Positions 8,427 to 17,261 of a DNA stretch of 64,000 nt are shown piece by piece (within the stretch, counting starts at the first letter, position 1; every line of letters starts with the position of its first letter). The position numbers and the translations under genes were made by a program. The stretch covers positions 133,792-197,791 of the forward strand of contig DBTX01000072.1 of NCBI GenBank assembly GCA_002307275.1, in the 5' to 3' direction. This DNA comes from Hungateiclostridiaceae bacterium UBA1305 (lineage in GTDB: Bacteria > Bacillota > Clostridia > Acetivibrionales > DTU013). The notes under the pieces were generated by a model that worked only from the letters and a program-made list of their open reading frames with translations, was not told the origin of the DNA and did no database searches.

Positions 8427-9326
8427 TCAGATATTGAGAAGAGGGGCGCTTCTCAAATTACCGACAAATTCTTTGGCTGCAGCTGATAGAGGGACGTTTC
8501 TCAGCTTTGCAACACCAAGTATTCTTTTCGGTATCGGTTCAGCCAGCTTCAACTCAAAAAGTTCTCCGCTTTTAACCAGTGCATTTGAGCTTTCCCTCAA
8601 CACATGGGCGATCCCAAGGCCTATTCTGGCGAATTCAACCAGCAGATCCATGCTTTCAAGCTCAATCTCCGGAACGATGTCAATCTCATTCGCAGTGAAA
8701 TATTCATCCAGATTGCGTCTTGTTGAACTTTCCTTCTGAAGGAGAAGAAGAGGAAGTGACGATAATTCAGTCAATCCGATGAGCTTTGCCTTGAATTCAA
8801 TAAATTTGGAGGATGCAACAAAAACATCTTCAACTTCTCTGAATTCAAATGTTTCAATATCCGGCTCTTCAACAGGCAGCGTGACAATACCGAAATCAAC
8901 GATCCCCTTCCTTAAGGAAGCGATAATTCCAGGAGATGTACGGTTTATGACCTGTATTTTTATCTTCTGATGTGCTTCTATGAATTGCTGCAAAAAAGGA
9001 GTAAGCAGGTACCTGAGTATGGTATCGCCGACGCCTATTTTTATTTCGCCAAGGGTCAGGGATTGCATTTCGAGCATTTTATTTTCTGCAGCCTTCAATA
9101 GACTGTAGGCCTGTTCAACGTGACTGAAAAGCATCTCACCGGCATCAGTCAGTTTCACATTTTTTGGCCCTCTTATAAAAAGAGCGCATCCAGTTTTCCC
9201 TTCGAGACTTTTTACAGATTGGCTTACGGCAGACTGGGAAATATATAGCGCTCTGGCCGCTGCGGAAAAACTGCCGGACCTGGCTGCAGTATAAAATATT
9301 TTGTACAGTTCAAAATTTATATCCAT
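8427..9326 (-). CDS. LysR-family transcriptional regulator
   Basis: A 299-residue protein. ATG 9326 is preceded by AGAGGTG at the right distance, so the ATG six codons earlier is not used. The N-terminal winged helix-turn-helix (MDINFELYKIFYTAARSG, then ALYISQSAVSQSVKSLE) is classical LTTR. The C-terminal part is a two-lobed periplasmic-binding-like effector domain. It stands divergently from purL across 146 nt, and separate from the XRE-cupin operon. Divergent orientation makes purL or the regulator itself a candidate target, but the effector (CysB/CysL-like sulphur, carbon or other) cannot be read from the sequence. Confidence 0.9.
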   Translation of the reverse strand: MDINFELYKIFYTAARSGSFSAAARALYISQSAVSQSVKSLEGKTGCALFIRGPKNVKLTDAGEMLFSHVEQAYSLLKAAENKMLEMQSLTLGEIKIGVGDTILRYLLTPFLQQFIEAHQKIKIQVINRTSPGIIASLRKGIVDFGIVTLPVEEPDIETFEFREVEDVFVASSKFIEFKAKLIGLTELSSLPLLLLQKESSTRRNLDEYFTANEIDIVPEIELESMDLLVEFARIGLGIAHVLRESSNALVKSGELFELKLAEPIPKRILGVAKLRNVPLSAAAKEFVGNLRSAPLLNI

Positions 9327-9472
9327 AAGCACCTCTAATGGCAAGTATTAAATATATTAATTATTATTATGGAGTATATCATTGTATAATATGTTTGTGA
9401 AGCATTATGAACTTAAACATGTCAAATACTTAATCTTAATATTATAAGCGAAAGCTGGAATAGAGGTTTCAT

Positions 9473-12400
9473 ATGTTGGAAGTGAATCAGAGAAACAGGG
9501 TCAGACGCATATTTGCGCAGAAGAAAAAAGGCTATGATATTGAGGCGCAGGGCTTGTATAAGGATTTAAGAAGCAATCTTGGAATTGCCGGCTTGCAGGA
9601 TGTCCGGATCATTAATCGATATGACATTACTGATATTACCGATGCTGAATATGAGGCTTCCCGATTTGTAATTTTTGCTGAACCGCCTGTAGACCAGCTT
9701 TTTGAAGAGAATGTAGAATTTACATCTGATGAAAGAGCATTTGCGGTGGAATATCTTCCGGGTCAATATGACCAGCGGGCAGATTCGGCTTCGCAATGCA
9801 TACAATTTCTTACGCTTGGCGAGAGGCCGCGCTGCAAGGCTGCAAAGCTGATTGTACTGAAAGGGGAAATTTCTGAAGATGATTTTGATAAAGCCAGAAG
9901 ATATTGCATCAATCCGGTAGACAGTCATGAAGCTGTGATGGGAAAACCGAAAACACTTGATGTTGAACTGGAATATCCCAAAGACGTTTCTCAAATAAGT
10001 GGTTTCTGCAAAATGGAAATGCCGCAACTTGTTTCTTTACAGAGCGAACTTGCCATGGCTATGTCTGTTGAAGACCTGGAGTTCTGCCGGAATTATTTTT
10101 CCGGTACGGAGCAGAGGGATCCTACGCTGACGGAAATTAAGCTGATTGATACCTATTGGTCTGATCATTGCAGACATACGACGTTTCTGACAAAAATAGG
10201 ATCGGTTGATTTTGAAGAGGGTTTTTACAGTGGTTTGATGAAATCCGTATATGACAGGTATAGTGAATCAAGGCGATATGTTTATGGAAACAGGGATAAA
10301 GATATTTGCCTGATGGATTTGGCGACAATAGCAATGAAAGAGCTGAATAAATCCGGAAAGCTTGGCGATTTGGACATTTCGGATGAAATCAATGCCTGCA
10401 GTATTGTTGTAAATGCAAAAATTAATGGCATGGATGAAGAATGGCTTGTCATGTTCAAGAACGAAACGCACAACCATCCTACGGAAATAGAACCATTCGG
10501 AGGAGCTGCGACATGCCTTGGCGGCGCCATAAGGGATCCGCTGTCGGGCAGATCCTATGTTTACCAGGCGATGAGGGTAACGGGAAGCGGGGATCCGAGA
10601 ACTAAAGTGAAAGATACCCTTCCCGGCAAACTGCCGCAAAGAAAGATCACTACCGGAGCCGCTGCGGGCTACAGTTCCTATGGAAATCAGATCGGGCTTG
10701 CAACCGGACAGGTAACGGAAATCTACGATGAGGGATATGTTGCAAAGCGGATGGAAATCGGAGCCGTGATCGGTGCAACACCCAAAAAGAATGTCGTGCG
10801 GATCAAGCCGGAGGCGGGGGACAGCATCATTCTTCTTGGCGGCAGGACCGGACGTGATGGCTGCGGCGGAGCGACCGGTTCATCCAAGGAGCATGATGAG
10901 CAGTCACTCCTGACCTGTGGGGCGGAAGTTCAAAAAGGAAATCCGCCGACGGAAAGAAAAATTCAGAGACTTTTTCGAAATGCAGTTGTTAGCAATATGA
11001 TAAAAAGATGTAACGATTTTGGTGCAGGCGGGGTTTCCGTTGCAATTGGCGAACTGGCTGAAGCTCTTGATATTGACCTTGACAAGGTGCCTAAAAAGTA
11101 CGAAGGACTTGATGGCACTGAACTTGCCATTTCCGAATCACAGGAAAGAATGGCTGTAGTGGTTGCAAAGAAAGACGAGGCATCGTTTATTGCAGCTGCT
11201 GAAGAGGAGAATCTTGAAGCGACACAGGTCGCAGTAGTGACCGAGACAGGAAGACTGAGGATGATCTGGAGAGGGAAAGTCATTGTTGATATTGGAAGAG
11301 ACTTCCTAGATACAAATGGCGTCAAGCAGAATACCGATATAAAGGTGTCATCTCCTCTGAAAGAAGCGTCACCTCTTGTGTCTCCTCTGAAGGAAGCATC
11401 CTCTCCTGTAGGAAACAATTGTAAATATATCAAAGATAGGATGCCTATTTTGGATTCCTGTGGGACGAATCTATCAGAGGCATGGCATGCAAATCTGGAA
11501 AGATTGGAAAATTGCAGTCAGAAGGGTTTGGTCGAGCGATTTGACAGTACGATCGGAGCAGGTACCGTGCTGATGCCATTTGGCGGGAAATACCAGCTGA
11601 GTCCGTCGGAAGGTATGGCAGCCAAGCTGCCGGTACTGCAGGGCGATACGGATACCTGCACGCTGATGTCACACGGGTTCAATCCTTGTATATCTACATG
11701 GAGTCCATTCCATGGAGCAGTTTATGCTATTGTCGAAGCAGTTGCAAGAATTGCGGCGATGGGTGGAGATTATCGCAAAACCAGATTGACACTCCAGGAA
11801 TTTTTTGAAAAGCCCGGCAAGGACCCGAGCAGATGGGGCAAGCCCTTCAGTGCATTACTGGGCGCGTTTTATACCCAATTGGAGCTTGGCATACCGGCAA
11901 TTGGCGGTAAGGACAGTATGTCGGGTACATTTAAAGACCTCAATGTACCACCGACGCTTGTAGCATTTGCAGTTGCTGTATCCGAAGCGGGAACGGTTCT
12001 GTCAACGGAATTTAAGAAAGCCGGAAGCCAGGTTGTGCTGCTGGAGCTTGAAAAGAATTCGAATGAACTGCCCGATTTCCTTCAACTGGATAAAAATTAT
12101 GTCAAAGTTCATGAACTTGCATCAGCCGGGAAACTATTATCGGCACATTCGGTCAGGCAGGGCGGTATCGCTGAAGTTATCAGCAGGATGTGTTTCGGAA
12201 ACATGATAGGAGTCGATCTGTTTACTCCTGACGATGTAAAACAGTTCTTTGCTCCCAAATACGGATCATTAATATTGGAAATAGATTCGAATGAGGATGC
12301 AGCAAAGCTATTGAATGGTTGCAAATATGAAATAATTGGCCGGACTACCAGTGAACAGAGGATATTCATAGGTGAAGATCCGGGGCTGGTCGCTGACTGC

Positions 12401-13408
12401 GTCAACTGCCCGCCCATGCATCCGGTTCACGCGCAGGGGACAGTTGTTGAATTAGCGACACTTTTAGAGAGATGGCAGCAACCGCTGGAAAAGATATTCC
12501 CGACAAAAGTTGAGCAAACAGGAAATCCATTTCCGACATTTAATTATAAAAGTGCTGGAGAAAACGGCGCAAATAATGCCGGACAAAGGGCCGGCAATGT
12601 AAAACTTGCAAAGCCAAGAATTTTCATACCGGTTTTCCCGGGAACGAATTGTGAGTATGACACTGCAAAAGCATTTGAAAATGCAGGAGGCATCGCAGAT
12701 GTTTTTGTTTTAAAAAATCTTACACCTGCACATATTGCGGAAACAATCAAAATAATGCAGGATAAGATATCAAAGAGCCAGATCGTGATGCTGCCGGGTG
12801 GATTCAGTGCAGGTGATGAACCTGAGGGTTCAGGCAAGTTTATCGCAACTGCGTTTAGAAATCCTTATATCACTGAAGCTGTCATGGATCTGCTGAATAA
12901 AAGAGATGGCTTGATGCTCGGCATCTGCAATGGCTTTCAGGCACTCATTAAACTGGGTTTGGTGCCATACGGAGAGATACGGGACATAAAACCGGAGGAC
13001 GCCACCCTGACTTTTAACTCAATCGGGCGTCATGTATCCTGTATGGTACAGACCCGGATAGCGTCAAATAAATCGCCATGGCTTAATAACGTAAATGTGG
13101 GCGATATTCACACGATTGCCATTTCTCATGGCGAGGGCCGATTTGTCGCATCAGAAGCGCAGTTAAATGAATTGGCGAAACATGGACAAATTGCAACACA
13201 GTATGTAGATGTTAACTGTTGTGCGACGAATGATAACAGGTTCAATCCGAATGGATCCATGCATGCAATAGAAGGAATAACAAGTCCTGACGGCAGGGTC
13301 ATGGGTAAAATGGGGCATTCCGAAAGGAAAGGCCCGAATGTTTGCATCAATGTTCCCGGAAATAAGGATCAGAAGTTGTTTGAAGCAGGTGTAAGGTACT
13401 TTGCCTGA
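9473..13408 (+). CDS. purL: Phosphoribosylformylglycinamidine synthase, single-chain large form
   Basis: A 1311-residue enzyme that converts FGAR, glutamine and ATP to FGAM in purine synthesis. It joins the regions that are separate PurS, PurL and PurQ in Bacillus: an N-terminal PurS-like part, two ATP-binding AIRS-like halves (FKNETHNHPTEIEPFGGAATCLGGAIRD is in the first, from ~residue 328; GAFYTQLELGIPAIGGKDSMSG in the second), and a C-terminal glutaminase with FPGTNCEYD, the nucleophile cysteine in MLGICNGFQ, and SHGEGRF. Two oddities occur in linkers: a duplicated SPLKEAS stretch (bases ~11344-11412) and an in-frame palindromic element (12384-12423, ~residues 971-984). No other pur genes are adjacent. 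A -10-like TATAAT is at 9385-9390. Confidence 0.97.
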   Translation: MLEVNQRNRVRRIFAQKKKGYDIEAQGLYKDLRSNLGIAGLQDVRIINRYDITDITDAEYEASRFVIFAEPPVDQLFEENVEFTSDERAFAVEYLPGQYDQRADSASQCIQFLTLGERPRCKAAKLIVLKGEISEDDFDKARRYCINPVDSHEAVMGKPKTLDVELEYPKDVSQISGFCKMEMPQLVSLQSELAMAMSVEDLEFCRNYFSGTEQRDPTLTEIKLIDTYWSDHCRHTTFLTKIGSVDFEEGFYSGLMKSVYDRYSESRRYVYGNRDKDICLMDLATIAMKELNKSGKLGDLDISDEINACSIVVNAKINGMDEEWLVMFKNETHNHPTEIEPFGGAATCLGGAIRDPLSGRSYVYQAMRVTGSGDPRTKVKDTLPGKLPQRKITTGAAAGYSSYGNQIGLATGQVTEIYDEGYVAKRMEIGAVIGATPKKNVVRIKPEAGDSIILLGGRTGRDGCGGATGSSKEHDEQSLLTCGAEVQKGNPPTERKIQRLFRNAVVSNMIKRCNDFGAGGVSVAIGELAEALDIDLDKVPKKYEGLDGTELAISESQERMAVVVAKKDEASFIAAAEEENLEATQVAVVTETGRLRMIWRGKVIVDIGRDFLDTNGVKQNTDIKVSSPLKEASPLVSPLKEASSPVGNNCKYIKDRMPILDSCGTNLSEAWHANLERLENCSQKGLVERFDSTIGAGTVLMPFGGKYQLSPSEGMAAKLPVLQGDTDTCTLMSHGFNPCISTWSPFHGAVYAIVEAVARIAAMGGDYRKTRLTLQEFFEKPGKDPSRWGKPFSALLGAFYTQLELGIPAIGGKDSMSGTFKDLNVPPTLVAFAVAVSEAGTVLSTEFKKAGSQVVLLELEKNSNELPDFLQLDKNYVKVHELASAGKLLSAHSVRQGGIAEVISRMCFGNMIGVDLFTPDDVKQFFAPKYGSLILEIDSNEDAAKLLNGCKYEIIGRTTSEQRIFIGEDPGLVADCVNCPPMHPVHAQGTVVELATLLERWQQPLEKIFPTKVEQTGNPFPTFNYKSAGENGANNAGQRAGNVKLAKPRIFIPVFPGTNCEYDTAKAFENAGGIADVFVLKNLTPAHIAETIKIMQDKISKSQIVMLPGGFSAGDEPEGSGKFIATAFRNPYITEAVMDLLNKRDGLMLGICNGFQALIKLGLVPYGEIRDIKPEDATLTFNSIGRHVSCMVQTRIASNKSPWLNNVNVGDIHTIAISHGEGRFVASEAQLNELAKHGQIATQYVDVNCCATNDNRFNPNGSMHAIEGITSPDGRVMGKMGHSERKGPNVCINVPGNKDQKLFEAGVRYFA
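11350..11408 (+). repeat. Direct repeat within the purL linker
   Basis: TCTCCTCTGAAAGAAGCGTC (from about 11350) recurs as TCTCCTCTGAAGGAAGCATC (from about 11381), encoding SPLKEAS twice. It sits at the junction between the first AIRS-like half and the following domain, where length variation is tolerated. It may be a local duplication or part of a dispersed repeat. Confidence 0.6.
12384..12423 (-). repeat. Dispersed palindromic element, copy 1 (inside purL, reverse orientation)
   Basis: Read on the minus strand this is GGATGCATGGGCG, then GGCAGTTGAC, GCAG, TCAGCGACCAGCC, matching the copies at 16492, 31202, 52561 and 56344. It adds in-frame residues reading VADCVNCPPMHP between the second AIRS-like half and the glutaminase domain of PurL, and introduces no stop. 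Confidence 0.8.
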
Positions 13409-13514
13409 TTAAATAGTTATGATAGAGCTTAACCAATCCTCTAAGCTGAATGTACCCATCCAGAGTTTTTATGTATTAGAACTGTTACGCAATATATAAA
13501 GTATGCGCAGCAAA

Positions 13515-13592
13515 GCTCCTATGTCAAGGGGACAGATACACTGACATAAGAAAACCGCAATGTCAGTGTACCTGTCCCCTTGACATAGGAGC
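13515..13592. repeat. 33-bp imperfect inverted repeat (REP/MITE-like)
   Basis: Left arm 13515-13547 and right arm 13560-13592 are reverse complements with one mismatch around a 12-nt loop. The arms contain AAGGGGACAG and its complement CTGTCCCCTT. Such GGGGACAG palindromes are typical of dispersed intergenic REP-like repeats in clostridial genomes. No transposase gene is nearby. It could also terminate purL transcription, but no T-run follows. Confidence 0.8.
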
Positions 13593-13642
13593 GGCCATTA
13601 TGCGTGATAAGGGACACTCCCCTGTCACGGTCGCAAACCAGA

Positions 13643-13662
13643 GGAACCGTCCCCTTGGTTCC
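13643..13662. repeat. Small GGAACC/GGTTCC hairpin of REP type
   Basis: GGAACC (13643-13648) pairs with GGTTCC (13657-13662) around GTCCCCTT. It repeats the GTCCCCTT core of the larger inverted repeat 50 nt upstream, so the two probably belong to one repeat cluster. Confidence 0.5.
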
Positions 13663-13765
13663 CTTTATTACTATGTCGTTTTTATCACTATATTTATAGA
13701 ATATAATATTGTTTTATGAGATAATAGGAGTTAATAACGGATTAATTCACAACGGAGGGTATCAA

Positions 13766-14965
13766 ATGAGCCTTACAGAGGATTATATAAAACAGGCTGA
13801 TTATTGGAGCGCACATAATTACAAACCTCTTCCCATCGTTTTGGAGCGCGGTGAAGGTGTATGGGTTTATGATGTTGACGGCAAAAAGTATATGGATATG
13901 TTGTCTGCATATTCCTCCCTTAATCAGGGACACAGACACCCGCGTATCATTAATGCATTGATAGAGCAGGCAGGTAGAATAACGATTACTTCAAGAGCGT
14001 TTCATAATAGTAAAATGGGTGAATTTATAGAGAAATTATGTAAATTATCCGGCTTTGAAAAGGCTTTACCGATGAACACAGGTTCTGAGGCAGTGGAAAC
14101 AGCTCTTAAAGCTGCTCGAAAATGGGCATATGTTAAGAAAGGGATACCGGAAAACGAAGGAGAAATCATCGTATGCAACAATAACTTCCATGGCCGTACA
14201 ATTACAATAATCAGTTTTTCATCGGAAGAGCAGTATAAATCAGGGTTCGGACCCTATACACCGGGGTTCAAAATAATTGAGTATGGAAATGCAGAAGCTT
14301 TAAGGAAGGCTATTAACGATAAAACAATTGCTTTTTTGGTTGAGCCCATTCAGGGCGAGGGTGGTGTAATTGTACCTCCGGCAGGTTACCTTGCACAGAT
14401 CAGAAAGATTACCCGGGAAAATAATGTGCTTCTTATCCTTGATGAAATCCAGACAGGCTTTGGAAGGACAGGGAAAATGTTTGCTTATGAGTATGAGGAT
14501 GCAAAACCTGATATTCTCGTGCTGGGGAAAGCAATGGGCGGCGGAGTGTATCCTGTTTCGGCAGTATTGGCTGGTAATGAAGTAATGGATGTTTTCACAC
14601 CAGGTGATCATGGCTCCACCTTCGGAGGGAACCCTCTGGCAGCGGCAGTGGCGATCGCATCCATGGATGTTTTAATCGATGAGAAATTGCCTCAAAGATC
14701 AATGGAGCTTGGAATTTATTTTATGCAATGCCTCAAAAATTTGAATTTCAAATCAATAAGGGAAATAAGAGGGAAAGGCTTAATGATCGGGGTGGAAATA
14801 AAAAAGGAATTCGGTACTGCAAGAGTCTTTTGCGAAAGACTGATGTGTAAAGGCATTTTGTGTAAAGAAACACATGGCCAGACAATTCGGTTTTCACCGC
14901 CGCTAATTATTACAAAAGAGGAACTGGACTGGGCCTTAAAGCAAATTGCAAGTGTATTGCAGTAA
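13766..14965 (+). CDS. rocD: Ornithine aminotransferase (ornithine--oxo-acid transaminase)
   Basis: A 399-residue class III PLP aminotransferase. ATG 13766 follows GGAGGG at 7 nt; the upstream open frame has no start signal. Motifs: [18 protein letters not shown] (cofactor-phosphate region), [29 protein letters not shown] with the ring-stacking Asp, and [14 protein letters not shown] with the PLP lysine. It interconverts ornithine plus 2-oxoglutarate with glutamate semialdehyde plus glutamate, linking arginine and proline metabolism. Length equals the Bacillus enzyme (~400). argR is encoded at 50.9 kb. Acetylornithine aminotransferase is the closest alternative, but the N-terminal [18 protein letters not shown] is typical of RocD. 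Confidence 0.92.
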   Translation: MSLTEDYIKQADYWSAHNYKPLPIVLERGEGVWVYDVDGKKYMDMLSAYSSLNQGHRHPRIINALIEQAGRITITSRAFHNSKMGEFIEKLCKLSGFEKALPMNTGSEAVETALKAARKWAYVKKGIPENEGEIIVCNNNFHGRTITIISFSSEEQYKSGFGPYTPGFKIIEYGNAEALRKAINDKTIAFLVEPIQGEGGVIVPPAGYLAQIRKITRENNVLLILDEIQTGFGRTGKMFAYEYEDAKPDILVLGKAMGGGVYPVSAVLAGNEVMDVFTPGDHGSTFGGNPLAAAVAIASMDVLIDEKLPQRSMELGIYFMQCLKNLNFKSIREIRGKGLMIGVEIKKEFGTARVFCERLMCKGILCKETHGQTIRFSPPLIITKEELDWALKQIASVLQ

Positions 14966-15042
14966 ATATTAAGATGTTTCAGTAGTCTAATAGGATGGAA
15001 TACTATAATGATTGTATAGCAATTGATTTCCGGAGGTTAAAT

Positions 15043-16554
15043 ATGAGTAATAAAAGCCTGAAAATATTGTTTGTTTCTGCAGAAGCGTCCCCCTTTGCAA
15101 AAACGGGCGGCCTGGCAGATGTGGCGGGATCGCTGCCGAAGGCGCTTATTGAACTGGGGCATGATGTTCGGGTGGTAATGCCGAAATACAAGTTAATTAA
15201 AGCAAACTTTGAGTATGTAACAGATTTCCCGGTAAAAATAGACAATTTGGTAGAAACCTGCGTTATTAGAAAGACAGAACTGCCTTATACAATTAACAAT
15301 AAAAAGAAAAAACAGATTTTTTATTTTACCGATAGCTTTAGATATTTTGACAGGGACGGAATTTATGGTCATTCTGACGATGCGGACAGATTTATTTTCT
15401 TTTGCAAGGCTATTCTTGAAATGCTGCCGCTGATCAATTTCAAACCTGATATCATTCATTGCAACGATTGGCATACCGGGCCATTATGCCTGCTTTTAAA
15501 GGAGCAATATTCCTTTATTGAATTCTATAGCAATATCTCCACGATTTACACCATACACAATCTTGAATATCAGGGGAATTTTCCGAGCGACGTTGTAAGG
15601 CTTTTGAACCGCGGTTATGATGTATTCAATGCAGAGAAAGCGGAGTTCTATGGGATGTTCAGCTTTATGAAGACCGGTTTGGTTTATTCGGATATCATCA
15701 GCACTGTCAGTGCGGTATATGCAAGGGAAATACAAACACCACAATGCGGTGAGCGGCTTGAAGGTCTTCTGGCAAAAAGAACAGGAGACTTGTACGGTAT
15801 TTTGAACGGTATCAGCTACGAGGAATTCAACCCTGAAACTGATAAAACTATTGCCAGGAATTTCGGCGTAGAAAGTTTTGAAGATAAAAAAGAGAATAAA
15901 TACGCATTGCAGAAGGAAGAAGGTCTGCCGGTATCGGATGTGCCAGTTATCGGTCTGATTTCAAGGCTTTCGGGACAAAAAGGTCTCAATCTGATTATTG
16001 AAAAAATTGACGATATACTGAGAAAAGATTTGCAGTTTGTTCTTTTAGGAGCGGGTGACGATTATTATCAGGATCAGTTCAGGAGAATTGCCGCGCAGTA
16101 TCCGGGTAAAATAGCTATTCATATCGGCTTTAACGCGCATCTGGCCCAGCAGATATATGCAGGCTGCGATATGTTCCTCATGCCTTCCCGGTTTGAACCC
16201 TGTGGGTTGGGACAAATCATCAGTCTCAGATATGGCACGATTCCTGTTGTGAGAGCCACCGGAGGCCTTGCAGAAACTATAACCGACTATGATTTGGATC
16301 CCGGTAAAGGCAATGGTTTCTCCTTCAATAATTTTTCTTCAGATGAAATGCTTGATGCCATTGAAAGAGCACTTCAGGTTTATAGCGATAAGCCTGACGA
16401 ATGGAATGAACTGATCGTCAGAGCGCTTAAGACAGACTTTTCATGGAATGTATCCGCTAAAAAATATGAAGAACTCTATTATCACGCAGCAAGGATGCAT
16501 GGGCGAGCAGTTGACGCGATCAACGACCAGCCTAAGAAGAGGATCGCCGAATGA
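15043..16554 (+). CDS. glgA: Glycogen synthase (ADP-glucose, GT5)
   Basis: A 503-residue enzyme that transfers glucose from ADP-glucose to growing alpha-1,4-glucan. ATG 15043 lies after CGGAGG. N-terminal KTGGLADV (ADP-glucose binding Lys, residues ~20-27), HCNDWHTG near residue 145, ISRLSGQKGLNL opening the second Rossmann domain, and MPSRFEPCGLGQ with RATGGLAETI binding the nucleotide sugar. GT-B fold, cytosolic. The last ~20 residues (from 484) are encoded by a dispersed palindromic element (16492-16532) plus its flank, giving RMHGRAVDAINDQP; this is not part of the family. nth overlaps the stop by 4 nt. No other glg genes are near. Confidence 0.95.
   Translation: MSNKSLKILFVSAEASPFAKTGGLADVAGSLPKALIELGHDVRVVMPKYKLIKANFEYVTDFPVKIDNLVETCVIRKTELPYTINNKKKKQIFYFTDSFRYFDRDGIYGHSDDADRFIFFCKAILEMLPLINFKPDIIHCNDWHTGPLCLLLKEQYSFIEFYSNISTIYTIHNLEYQGNFPSDVVRLLNRGYDVFNAEKAEFYGMFSFMKTGLVYSDIISTVSAVYAREIQTPQCGERLEGLLAKRTGDLYGILNGISYEEFNPETDKTIARNFGVESFEDKKENKYALQKEEGLPVSDVPVIGLISRLSGQKGLNLIIEKIDDILRKDLQFVLLGAGDDYYQDQFRRIAAQYPGKIAIHIGFNAHLAQQIYAGCDMFLMPSRFEPCGLGQIISLRYGTIPVVRATGGLAETITDYDLDPGKGNGFSFNNFSSDEMLDAIERALQVYSDKPDEWNELIVRALKTDFSWNVSAKKYEELYYHAARMHGRAVDAINDQPKKRIAE
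16492..16532 (+). repeat. Dispersed palindromic element, copy 2 (C-terminal codons of glgA)
   Basis: Blocks AGGATGCATGGGCG, AGCAGTTGAC, GCGA, TCAACGACCAGCC match the other copies. It is read in frame as the C-terminal tail of GlgA; the stop codon and nth start follow 20 nt after it. Confidence 0.85.
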
Positions 16555-17189
16555 CGCTAAAACAAAGGGTTCTTAAGATTATCGAGCAATTTGACAGAAT
16601 GTATCCGGAGGCAGACTGTTCTCTTGAGTATCGCGATCCGCTGCAATTGATGATCGCAACACAGCTCGCCGCACAGTGTACGGATGCACGTGTAAATATT
16701 GTCACAAAGGATCTTTTTCAAAAATACAGGACCGTTGAGGATTTTGCAAATGCCGATCTGGAAGAATTTGAGCAGGATATTAAATCGACGGGCTTTTATC
16801 ATAACAAAGCACGCAACATCATTGCTGCCTGTCAAATGCTTATCAGCGATTTTGCGGGGAATGTACCCTCAAATATGGAAGATTTGCTGAAGCTGCCCGG
16901 CGTGGGCAGAAAGACGGCGAACCTTGTTCTGAATGACTGCTTCGGGGTGCCGGGCATTGTGGTGGATACGCATGCAAAACGATTATCCAACAGGATCGGT
17001 CTGACCGATAAAGAAGATCCCGAGAAAATAGAATATGATCTGATGAAAATAATTCCTGTTGAAAGCTGGGGACGGTTCTGCCACCAGCTTGTCCTGCATG
17101 GAAGAGCAATTTGTAATGCGAGAAAACCTGCTTGTGGAGAATGTGATATAAAATCTTTCTGTAAATATGGTCAAAAAAGTAATATCTAA
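16551..17189 (+). CDS. nth: Endonuclease III (base-excision repair glycosylase/AP lyase)
   Basis: A 212-residue enzyme that removes oxidised pyrimidines and cleaves the abasic site. It has the helix-hairpin-helix LPGVGRKTANLV with the catalytic lysine, the catalytic Asp in VDTHAKRLSNR, and a C-terminal [4Fe-4S] ligand set C-x6-C-x2-C-x5-C (CNARKPACGECDIKSFC). The ATG overlaps the glgA stop (ATGA); AGAGGAT lies 8 nt upstream inside glgA, so translation is probably coupled to glgA. Confidence 0.96.
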   Translation: MTLKQRVLKIIEQFDRMYPEADCSLEYRDPLQLMIATQLAAQCTDARVNIVTKDLFQKYRTVEDFANADLEEFEQDIKSTGFYHNKARNIIAACQMLISDFAGNVPSNMEDLLKLPGVGRKTANLVLNDCFGVPGIVVDTHAKRLSNRIGLTDKEDPEKIEYDLMKIIPVESWGRFCHQLVLHGRAICNARKPACGECDIKSFCKYGQKSNI

Positions 17190-17261
17190 GAAGGATTTTA
17201 GTGTTTGTTGTCGAATTTATACAAATTGGAATCATTGTAGATATAAGGGAGCTGTGAGGTT

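Larger units (their letters stand above)
13409..13765. other. 357-bp spacer between purL and rocD with REP-like inverted repeats
   Basis: No gene is visible. It is dominated by the 33-bp inverted repeat at 13515-13592 and a second hairpin at 13643-13662. The last ~70 nt are A/T-rich and may hold the rocD promoter; the rocD ribosome-binding site is ACGGAGGG at 13751-13758. Confidence 0.6.
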
